A stretch of 12,648 nucleotides of DNA from positions 1-12,648 of the forward strand of contig JAIRKX010000142.1 in the NCBI GenBank assembly GCA_031259805.1, in the 5' to 3' direction. Made by a program: the position numbers and the translations under genes. Shown here piece by piece: positions 1 to 6,263 of the stretch (position 1 is the first letter of the stretch; every line of letters begins with the position of its first letter). The notes below the pieces were generated by a model. That model made no database searches. It had not been told where the DNA came from and saw nothing but the letters and a program-made list of their open reading frames with translations. The stretch is from Prevotellaceae bacterium (GTDB lineage Bacteria > Bacteroidota > Bacteroidia > Bacteroidales > UBA932).

Positions 1-177
1 CAGGAGCCGGCGCATGCGGACGATTTCCGTAAGCGCGATTTCTCGTCGAATCACCATCATGTGTTGGAGTTTCCCCGCGAGCAGATCGGCAAGGAGGCGC
101 ATATCTATGCCCGCTACTCCAACGCCCACGGCAAAGAAGGCCCGATAGGGCCTACGGAGCGGGTGGTCATCAGCTGA
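1..177 (+). CDS. C-terminal fragment of an unrecognised protein
   Basis: The first 58 codons read openly in frame 1 and end at TGA 175-177; the start lies left of the window. The visible tail contains HHHVLEFPREQIGKEAHIY followed by ARYSNAHGKEGPIGPTERVV. An aromatic-rich strand followed by a glycine/proline-rich 'N-x-x-G-x-x-GP' ending resembles C-termini I associate with Bacteroidota hypothetical proteins carrying a beta-sandwich end domain, but I cannot name the family, so the function is unassigned. A strong intrinsic terminator follows 30 bp after the stop, which supports this being a real gene end. The gene converges on gldN, whose stop is 85 bp away on the other strand. Confidence 0.75.
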   Translation, partial: QEPAHADDFRKRDFSSNHHHVLEFPREQIGKEAHIYARYSNAHGKEGPIGPTERVVIS

Positions 178-206
178 CCGTTGCTCATTGGGGCGGATGA
201 ATGCAG

Positions 207-240
207 ACGCGGCCGGTATCGATACCGGCCGCGTTTTGTT
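207..240 (+). terminator. Rho-independent terminator, perfect palindrome
   Basis: Positions 207-234 form a perfect 28-bp self-complementary GC-rich palindrome centred on ATCGAT, followed by a T-rich run (TTTTGTTTT, 234-242). On the + strand this is a textbook intrinsic terminator for the gene ending at 177. On the - strand, downstream of the gldN stop, the same stem is followed only by TCTGCATTC, so it would be a weaker terminator in that direction; it may still act as a shared barrier between the two convergent transcripts. Confidence 0.9.
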
Positions 241-262
241 TTGTGGGGGTGTATGTCAATCC

Positions 263-1168
263 TTAATATTCCCACAAATCGTGTTCGAAGTTCATTAATT
301 CGATTTTTGTTTCTTCCGATTTGAGCATCCGTTCAAAATCGTTACGGGTATAACTTTCAAACCGGCGGTTATTTTGATTGTCGGCAATGGCCGTAATGTA
401 CGAACTGAACCGGCGTTTGATAAATAAATCGTCAAACGATGTCTGCGACATTTCGTTTTCGCCGGTAAAACAAGATGTATTGGCCAGTATCTTACGAGCA
501 TGGGGATAGTATACCCAGAATAACTGTTGTTTTACTTTCTCCCCGGATTCTTCTTCCTCGTCATTCGTATTCAATTCTTTATTGTATACGCGAATGGGGC
601 AGATGCCGGTAATGCGGACAAAACGTTGCGAATAATGCTTGTCGAAAAACCATACTTCCTTTACCAGCAATTCCTGCACTTCCTCCCATTTAATTTCCCC
701 GCGGATGACGACCGTCGTGTCGGTACCATCCATCCGTTGACGCCGTTGCACTTTGTCTTCGGCATCAAAACGCGCCGGAATATCTTTCGGGTTCAGTTCC
801 GTTGTAAATTCATCCGTATCGGTATCGTATAAGGTTAACTTGCCGGCCTGCGCCGCTTCGACCATCGTTTGTACAAAACTCTTCCGGCTTTGCGACACTT
901 CGGTCGGATAATAGAGCGAATGATTGATTTTTTCCCGCAAGTCAATGACACGCCACACTGTCCGATACCAGATAACATCCGATTCCCGCACGCTGGGATA
1001 AGGAACCGGTTCTTTTTCTTCAATGATTTCGCGACGGAACGGCCCGTCTACCACCAAGCTTTTTTTTACTTGCGGTTGCGACGTTTGCGGTGCTTCCTGC
1101 TGCGTTTGTGCCCACATGTTCCCGCTAAACAGGATAAGACTAACGAATAAAAGCGTAATTTTTTTCAT
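263..1168 (-). CDS. porN: GldN/PorN, T9SS periplasmic ring protein
   Basis: 301-residue protein with an N-terminal signal peptide (MKK, hydrophobic 4-16, likely cleavage after A20). GldN/PorN partners the lipoprotein GldK/PorK in the large periplasmic ring under the outer membrane that is part of the type IX secretion system. Recognition rests on the family hallmarks: the 'VIWYRTVWRVIDLREKIN' block near residues 65-82, 'WFFDKHYS' near the centre, 'SFDDLFIKRRFSSYI' in the last quarter, and the characteristic ending EHDLWEY. Length matches GldN of Flavobacterium (about 300). A short acidic run (NTNDEEEESGE, about residue 200) looks like a surface loop. It is the last gene of the five-gene unit, starting 12 bp after gldM stops. 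No independent promoter is evident. Assignment is from recalled family sequence, not a search. Confidence 0.96.
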   Translation of the reverse strand: MKKITLLFVSLILFSGNMWAQTQQEAPQTSQPQVKKSLVVDGPFRREIIEEKEPVPYPSVRESDVIWYRTVWRVIDLREKINHSLYYPTEVSQSRKSFVQTMVEAAQAGKLTLYDTDTDEFTTELNPKDIPARFDAEDKVQRRQRMDGTDTTVVIRGEIKWEEVQELLVKEVWFFDKHYSQRFVRITGICPIRVYNKELNTNDEEEESGEKVKQQLFWVYYPHARKILANTSCFTGENEMSQTSFDDLFIKRRFSSYITAIADNQNNRRFESYTRNDFERMLKSEETKIELMNFEHDLWEY

Positions 1169-1180
1169 ACAACTGTAATT

Positions 1181-2731
1181 TTATCTGAGTCGGAGTGAAA
1201 AGTCCGACAATTCTATTTCTTTTCCATCGGGGCCTTGCGCCTTAATATCGGTAAACGAAACGCGCTGGCCGGACCGTACACGATTGATTATTTGTTTTTG
1301 TTTATCTGTGAAACGTTCTGATCTTGATGTTTCTTCATTCGCATATCCGTCAATAGTAACGAATACGGTAAACGACGTTACTTTGTATTTCAAATCAAAA
1401 TCAAAATCTTTCATTTCGGCTACTACCCCTTCTGCCACCGCCAGTTCATTTTTACTGACCGTTTTGGTAGCAATACCAAATACGGCGGCTGTAGGAGTAG
1501 GAATATCTTTCACACGGAACGAGAGCGTCCCCATATTTTGGTTGTTGTCCAGAATGACCGATACATCGCACGTACGCCCACTACCCGGGCGCAGAAAAAA
1601 TTCGTTGCCCCGGCGAGTAATAGAGCCGTTGGTTACCTTCGGCTCCAACCGGTCGAGCGAAACGCCCGAAAGGGAAATACTCATCGGGTTATCAATGCCT
1701 CTGTATACTACGTTCATCTTTGTCGGCGATACAACTACATTCGGTTCGGCCACCTCATATTCAATTCGTAGCGGGATGATTGTTTTTCCTGAAGGTCCCA
1801 TAAATTCAACATTCCCGTTGATGCTTTGTCGCCCGACCGATGAGGCCATTTGTTTAAACTCAATTTTTCCTTTGTCCCCCGAACGCCATGTATGTCCCGG
1901 AGTAACAAATACCGGTCGTTGGGTGGGGTCATAGGCGGCCAAAAATATTTCAGCTTTGTATTCCGACCCTTTTAATATGTATTTCGACTCCGGGATAAGA
2001 GCCACATCAATGTTTGAAAATTTGAAGTCCGAAGCGTCGATTTGGTTTTGCAAAAATTTCAAGGCTTCGCTTTCGCAGTTCACAATATCCATTTGCTGTT
2101 TCGACAAGAGGGCTACCGCCGAAATAAGTGGGACGCTTTCAAACTGCGAGGCCTCCCAAGTACGGTTTGTACCGTCACTGGTCATTGGCGGGTCTTTCAG
2201 CAGTAATACGTTTTCAATTGAACGCGCCGAACTGGAGTTCGGATCTATCAGACCAAGTAAAAACTGTTTGTAGTCATCAATTTCGTTCCGAAGTTTATGG
2301 GCTTCTCCCGAATTCATTTCGCCGAGCATAATGCCGGATGCCACATCGGTATTATCTTGCCCTTCTATCAATTCAACATATATTGAATCGTTTGTTATCG
2401 CCGGTGCTTCTTGTCCGTCGCTGGCACGTATAAGTCTGATTTTAAGATTATGAATACGTTCGTACAAGGCGTTTGTCCGGGCATGTACGCTATCGGCCTT
2501 TGCTTTCCATGGCGCGACTTTCTCAGGGTTATCGAGCATTGCATTAGCAAATTCGCCAATATCCGCTATGTTTTTTTCGCGTATGGTTCCTATACTTTTA
2601 TTAATACCTATGTCAATCAAGACAAACGCGTTCAATACTTCCGCCGACACATTCAGCGCTAACATGGCTGTTAGCACCAAATACATCATGTTTATCATCT
2701 TTTGACGAGGTGTGAGATTACCGCCTGCCAT
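1181..2731 (-). CDS. porM: GldM/PorM, T9SS motor stator-spanning protein
   Basis: 516-residue inner-membrane protein with a short cytosolic N-terminus, one transmembrane helix (about residues 12-33) and a long periplasmic part. In the known GldL5-GldM2 motor, GldM dimers pass through the GldL pentamer and reach the GldK/GldN ring, transmitting torque powered by the proton motive force. The N-terminus MAGGNLTPRQKMINMMYLVL is nearly invariant in the family and contains Arg9, the residue known to pair with the intramembrane glutamate of GldL. The rest fits the four stacked domains D1-D4 (roughly 35-220, 225-315, 320-400, 405-516); a proline-rich linker (KDIPTPTAAVFG, about 407-418) precedes D4 with its FDFDLKYKVTSFTV strand pair. 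Length is typical (about 510-520). Fourth gene of the unit, 47 bp after gldL. The ATG start is firm because the conserved N-terminus begins there. Confidence 0.97.
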   Translation of the reverse strand: MAGGNLTPRQKMINMMYLVLTAMLALNVSAEVLNAFVLIDIGINKSIGTIREKNIADIGEFANAMLDNPEKVAPWKAKADSVHARTNALYERIHNLKIRLIRASDGQEAPAITNDSIYVELIEGQDNTDVASGIMLGEMNSGEAHKLRNEIDDYKQFLLGLIDPNSSSARSIENVLLLKDPPMTSDGTNRTWEASQFESVPLISAVALLSKQQMDIVNCESEALKFLQNQIDASDFKFSNIDVALIPESKYILKGSEYKAEIFLAAYDPTQRPVFVTPGHTWRSGDKGKIEFKQMASSVGRQSINGNVEFMGPSGKTIIPLRIEYEVAEPNVVVSPTKMNVVYRGIDNPMSISLSGVSLDRLEPKVTNGSITRRGNEFFLRPGSGRTCDVSVILDNNQNMGTLSFRVKDIPTPTAAVFGIATKTVSKNELAVAEGVVAEMKDFDFDLKYKVTSFTVFVTIDGYANEETSRSERFTDKQKQIINRVRSGQRVSFTDIKAQGPDGKEIELSDFSLRLR

Positions 2732-2778
2732 AACTTTTCTTTTTAAATTTAACGTGTAAAGAAATCATTCCTGTCGGC

Positions 2779-3618
2779 TTATTTTCTCTTTAACGTTGCA
2801 TTGACTGTTTGAACTACCGAGGTATAGGCCACATTCAATTCCGCAATTAACTTATTTAATGTAATCATTTGCTGATCGAATTGTTGGGCTTGTTGCGCCG
2901 AATAATCCATCGAGCCTAACAATGTTTTGCTGTGCGCTACATAGTCGCGGTGTTCTTGCAGGTATAATTCGTACGATGTATTAACCGCCTGTAAATTTTT
3001 GTTTAGTACCGCCAAATTGGCATTCGCCTGCTGGCCGTGTTCATTGACGGATTTGCTAGTATTCTGATAAACATCTACCACCGTTTGCGCCGTTTCGCGA
3101 TACGTATCGGCAAACGATTGTGCGGTTTCGTTGAGCGTACTCATATTGGTAGCCGCCTGTTGCAGGCCGCTGACGAATTGCTGCGACGCCTCACTGATGG
3201 TTGTCAAAGCATTCAGACTGTTGATGGATTGATTGAAACGTTCTACACTTTTCTGTAGGTTTTCGGCTAATTCGGGGTCAACCGTCAAATCCACGCCGTT
3301 TTGCAAACGGCGGTCACGAGCATTATTTTTGCTGCCAACCAACGCAGTAGCGCCTTCTTCTTCGAGGTTCAGATTGTCTCCGGATAGTTCGGGATAAATT
3401 GTTTCCCAATGGTATTCGACTGGCAATGGTTCGAATGCAGAGAAGAAGAAAATGACACATTCGGTAATCATCCCGATGGAAAGCATGATCCCTGCGCCCG
3501 TCCAGTGTTGCAGTTTAAACAATGCCCCGATAATAACCAGCGATGCGCCCCATCCATACATGCGGGACATTAGCTTTTTCCAGCCTTTTGATGTTACAAA
3601 TTTAGAAATAGAAGCCAT
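2779..3618 (-). CDS. porL: GldL/PorL, T9SS rotary motor membrane protein
   Basis: 279-residue inner-membrane protein. Two transmembrane helices occupy about residues 20-37 and 41-62, followed by a long cytoplasmic region. GldL pentamers surround the GldM dimer and convert proton flow to rotation that drives type IX secretion. The charged or polar residues studied in Flavobacterium GldL are all present by alignment from memory: Y21, K35, H38, E53 (equivalent to E49) and E63 (equivalent to E59); the loop between the helices lacks four residues relative to Flavobacterium. Residues about 110-279 are Gln/Asn/Ser/Thr-rich with heptad-like hydrophobics (for example NLAVLNKNLQAVNTSYELYL), predicting a coiled coil; the protein is longer than Flavobacterium GldL (about 215) and nearer to P. 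gingivalis PorL (about 309). Starts 37 bp after gldK with an A/T-rich leader. Confidence 0.96.
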   Translation of the reverse strand: MASISKFVTSKGWKKLMSRMYGWGASLVIIGALFKLQHWTGAGIMLSIGMITECVIFFFSAFEPLPVEYHWETIYPELSGDNLNLEEEGATALVGSKNNARDRRLQNGVDLTVDPELAENLQKSVERFNQSINSLNALTTISEASQQFVSGLQQAATNMSTLNETAQSFADTYRETAQTVVDVYQNTSKSVNEHGQQANANLAVLNKNLQAVNTSYELYLQEHRDYVAHSKTLLGSMDYSAQQAQQFDQQMITLNKLIAELNVAYTSVVQTVNATLKRK

Positions 3619-3655
3619 AAAATTATTTTTTATTTACATTAAATATTACACTTTG

Positions 3656-5008
3656 TTATTGCGCTGTTCCCGCATACGAACGGATACAACGGAATCCGAT
3701 AAATGATTTGGTGGAGTCCTGATATTCAAATGTGCGTGTGCCGCACTGTAGGAAATAGGAAATGTCCTTCCACGAACCGCCACGGACAACCTTCCGTTTA
3801 TGAGTACTGTGATCGGCCGCCTTCGGATTAGTGGCATACGTCGGCATCAGATCATTATGAATGTTGTAGGAGGCTTCATCATACGAATCCGCCACCCATT
3901 CGGCCACATTACCAGACATGTCGTACAATCCGAAATCATTGGGTTCATAAGAGCCTACGGGCATCGTATAAACGCCGCCATCCAATGCATACCGTCCGCG
4001 TTGCGGTTTGAAATTGGCAAGGAAACAACCTTCCTGATTGGTCGTATAGGGGCCGCCCCAAGGGTAAAGCTGGTTTTTCAGGCCGCCACGCGCCGCGTAT
4101 TCCCATTCTGCTTCGTTCGGCAAACGATATTCCTCCGGACGAAGAACGCCTTTGCTCCGAGGCGCAGATTGTAACATATTTGTCCGCCACCGACAGAATG
4201 CCGTGGCTTGTTTCCACGAAATGCCGACTACCGGATAATCATTATAAGCTATATGGGAAAAATAACTGGTTGCAAACGGCTCGTTGTATGACGTTATAAA
4301 GTCGCGAATCCAGCACAGCGTATCAGGATATACATAAGTTATTTCCCGTAAAATAAATGAACCACGGTCTTTAATTTCTTCTTGTTCGCCTTTGGCGTTT
4401 ACTACAGTACCGCTATATTTTTTTTGTTCTGGATCGTAACGGGATTGGGCTGCCTGCCGCAAGTCGATCCATGCATATTCATACACTAATCTGCGCGTGT
4501 CTACTTCCCTTCCGTTCATAGCTTCTGCGCCTTGATAATTCATTTCCCGTAACAATGTACGTTGCTCTTCATTTTTGCGGGTATTGATACGAACTCTCCA
4601 GTCCAACGGCCTTTTCTCGGGCAGTTCTTCCATTTCATCCTCCGGCTGCAGGAAAAAGGATTCATCACTAGTACCCAATAATGCCCGCGCCATGGAATCA
4701 CGCACATAACTCACAAATTGACGATATTCGTAATTCGTGATTTCCGTTTGATCCATCCAGAATTCATTGATAGTAATGCCATGAGGCACTGCATTCATCG
4801 CCCACAAAATGTCCTGGTCGTTACCGCCTATCAAATAGTCTCCTTGCGGTACATACACCATTCCAAAAGGCGGCGTTTCCTTTAGTTTCTTATTCGTCCC
4901 TTTTGTTCCCCGCGATAATTCGCCGGTGTAGCCATAACTAGTCCTTCCGCAGCTATACGCGCAAAAAACCAATCCAACAGTAACGGTAAAATAGAGCAAC
5001 TTCTTCAT
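3656..5008 (-). CDS. porK: GldK/PorK, T9SS ring lipoprotein, FGE-sulfatase fold
   Basis: 450-residue lipoprotein forming, with GldN, the periplasmic ring of the type IX secretion system attached to the outer membrane. The signal peptide is MKKLLYFTVTVGLVFCAYSC with probable lipidated Cys20 (AYSC lipobox, slightly relaxed; Cys16 is less likely because Phe precedes it). After a Gly/Ser/Lys linker the formylglycine-generating-enzyme-like (FGE-sulfatase) domain begins at about residue 48 (FGMVYVPQGDYLIGG) and continues through FWMDQTEITNYEYRQFV, DYPVVGISWKQATAFC, YRLPNEAEWEYAARGG (about 293-308), GLYDMSGNVAEW (about 358-369) and VVRGGSWKD (about 405-413). A segment of roughly 110 residues (about 105-215) interrupts the fold, as is usual in GldK. 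The fold is structural here; no FGE catalysis is implied. Starts 27 bp after porP. Confidence 0.96.
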   Translation of the reverse strand: MKKLLYFTVTVGLVFCAYSCGRTSYGYTGELSRGTKGTNKKLKETPPFGMVYVPQGDYLIGGNDQDILWAMNAVPHGITINEFWMDQTEITNYEYRQFVSYVRDSMARALLGTSDESFFLQPEDEMEELPEKRPLDWRVRINTRKNEEQRTLLREMNYQGAEAMNGREVDTRRLVYEYAWIDLRQAAQSRYDPEQKKYSGTVVNAKGEQEEIKDRGSFILREITYVYPDTLCWIRDFITSYNEPFATSYFSHIAYNDYPVVGISWKQATAFCRWRTNMLQSAPRSKGVLRPEEYRLPNEAEWEYAARGGLKNQLYPWGGPYTTNQEGCFLANFKPQRGRYALDGGVYTMPVGSYEPNDFGLYDMSGNVAEWVADSYDEASYNIHNDLMPTYATNPKAADHSTHKRKVVRGGSWKDISYFLQCGTRTFEYQDSTKSFIGFRCIRSYAGTAQ

Positions 5009-5035
5009 ACCCTTTTCTTTTTATTTTCTATAAGT

Positions 5036-5986
5036 TTATAAAAATCTTACACTTTTATACTGCTGCGCGCCTCGAACCGTGCCAATGGCAAACGAATAAC
5101 TTAACATTACTTCGTGCGTGCCGTTGCTAAACCGATTCAAAACAGAAGTAGCATATTCATATGCGTATGCTACCCGCAAACCCGGTAGTATTTCTACTCC
5201 AATCATGCCGGCAATCGCTTGTCCCCAACGGTAGCTGATGCCGGCCCAATATTTATTTTCGTACACGACGTTGCAAGCCGTATTAAAACTCACTTGCGCA
5301 AAGTCGGAGACAATGTGTATCATCGGCCGTAGCTGCCAAGTGATACTGTCAATCAAAAATGCGTATCCACCCATCGCATACAACGTTGGCTGATAGTGCG
5401 CATTGTTGTCGATACCCAACGCCGGACGGGTCAAGTGCATTGCCGATAGCCCGCCAAACCAGCGGGAATCGGAATAATACACGCCAGCGCCCATGTCGAA
5501 CGAGATACCGGCATTGTCTTGTGTCGTAGGCATCGCCGGATCACCCTCCGCGCTTCCGCCACTTGGTAATCGCCACGAGTTGGATGCATACCAACTGCCG
5601 ATAAACCCTAACGAAAGTCCGATTCCTATCTGTCCGCTACCCATTGCCCGGCGGTAAGCGTAGCCGAGATTTACCTCCGGCGCCCGCAAAAAACCGGCCT
5701 GTTCGTTTTGTAGCGTAAGACTCACACCGCTGTGTACTCCCAAAATGTCAATAGGCCCTTGTACGTTTATCACTGTCGAAACAGGAGCCTCATCAAAACC
5801 TGTTAACTCCAACCGATTGTAGGCGGAAGCGCAAAACAGATTTTCTTTATTATTGCCAGCATAGCCCGGATTTACAAATGTCGGGTTTGCAAATCCCAAG
5901 TTAAACTGAGGCGATTGCTGGGTATACCCCCTGCCGACAATCAGCAATAATAGCGTGCTCAGCAGTATTTTATGTAAACCATTCAT
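5036..5986 (-). CDS. porP: PorP/SprF family T9SS outer-membrane-associated protein
   Basis: 316-residue protein with a signal peptide (hydrophobic 7-17, cleavage near residues 22-23, YTQ/Q). PorP/SprF proteins are predicted outer-membrane beta-barrels of about 300 residues required for type IX secretion or for anchoring particular substrates. Family marks: the early Q-Q-x-P-Q-F motif with NPGYAGN (about 38-45), alternating aromatic/Gly strands throughout (LGYAYRRAMGSGQIGIGLSLGF, in parts), the late 'LRVAYAYEYATSVLNRFSNGTHEVMLSYSF' region and the C-terminal KSVRFL. First gene of the five-gene unit, as in the P. gingivalis porPKLMN cluster, with a candidate promoter 39-70 bp upstream. Because many Bacteroidota carry several paralogues, the symbol rests on gene order as well as family. 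Confidence 0.93.
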   Translation of the reverse strand: MNGLHKILLSTLLLLIVGRGYTQQSPQFNLGFANPTFVNPGYAGNNKENLFCASAYNRLELTGFDEAPVSTVINVQGPIDILGVHSGVSLTLQNEQAGFLRAPEVNLGYAYRRAMGSGQIGIGLSLGFIGSWYASNSWRLPSGGSAEGDPAMPTTQDNAGISFDMGAGVYYSDSRWFGGLSAMHLTRPALGIDNNAHYQPTLYAMGGYAFLIDSITWQLRPMIHIVSDFAQVSFNTACNVVYENKYWAGISYRWGQAIAGMIGVEILPGLRVAYAYEYATSVLNRFSNGTHEVMLSYSFAIGTVRGAQQYKSVRFL

Positions 5987-6024
5987 GCAATCTTTCTCTC
6001 GTTATGCCAACCATAGTTAATATG

Positions 6025-6056
6025 CAAAGTAACTAAATAAAAACGACCTGAACAAA
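6025..6056 (-). promoter_or_regulatory. Candidate promoter of the porPKLMN operon
   Basis: Read on the - strand, TTTG (6056-6053), a 20-bp spacer, then TTACTTTG (6032-6025). This matches the Bacteroidota primary sigma factor pattern (TTTG at -33, TAnnTTTG at -7) with one mismatch in the -7 box. The inferred start of transcription is near 6020, giving a leader of about 34 nt before the porP ATG at 5986. No other element of similar quality precedes porP, and the 12-47-bp gaps downstream suggest one transcript through gldN. Confidence 0.55.
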
Positions 6057-6082
6057 AAAAAATGAAGAAAAACCGTATTTTC

Positions 6083-6113
6083 TTTTACAATGACTGTCGT
6101 TTTTTTTACAATG
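6083..6113. repeat. 10-bp direct repeat, 21-bp period, upstream of porP
   Basis: TTTTACAATG occurs at 6083-6092 and again at 6104-6113, exactly 21 bp apart, i.e. two helical turns. It lies roughly 63-93 bp upstream of the inferred porP start of transcription and about 109-139 bp before the valS -7 element. On the - strand each copy reads CATTGTAAAA. The spacing fits two sites on the same face of the helix for a DNA-binding regulator, but the region is A/T-rich and chance is possible. Confidence 0.4.
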
Positions 6114-6221
6114 TTTGGCTGTTTTAGACTCCTCTTTATAGTTCCGGTTTAATTAGAAAATCACAAAAAAGGATAGTAGTCAGGGTTGAAAAGGCTCGTC
6201 GCTAAATCGCCAAAAAGTTTG

Positions 6222-6229
6222 TACCTTTG
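6222..6229 (+). promoter_or_regulatory. valS promoter -7 element
   Basis: TACCTTTG exactly matches the Bacteroidota -7 consensus TAnnTTTG. The expected -33 position (about 6198-6202) holds only a weak match (GTCG). The inferred start of transcription is near 6234, leaving about a 30-nt A/T-rich leader before the valS ATG with no Shine-Dalgarno sequence, as is common in this phylum. No T-box-like or terminator-like structure is seen in the leader. Confidence 0.6.
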
Positions 6230-6263
6230 CAACTTTAAATTTTTATTATTATTGTAAAAAACT

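Noticed and set aside
207..234. Perfect 28-bp palindrome as a recombination or regulator-binding site
   Set aside because: It directly follows a gene end and is followed by a T-rich run on the + strand, so an intrinsic terminator explains it fully.
6039..6104. Inverted repeat AAAAACGAC / GTCGTTTTT in the porP-valS region
   Set aside because: The arms are 48 bp apart, rich in A/T homopolymer and overlap the promoter region without a consistent structural role; likely coincidental.
6121..6263. T-box or other tRNA-sensing leader upstream of valS
   Set aside because: The inferred leader is only about 30 nt, has no stable stem or terminator, and no T-box core sequence; T-boxes are also not typical of Bacteroidota.
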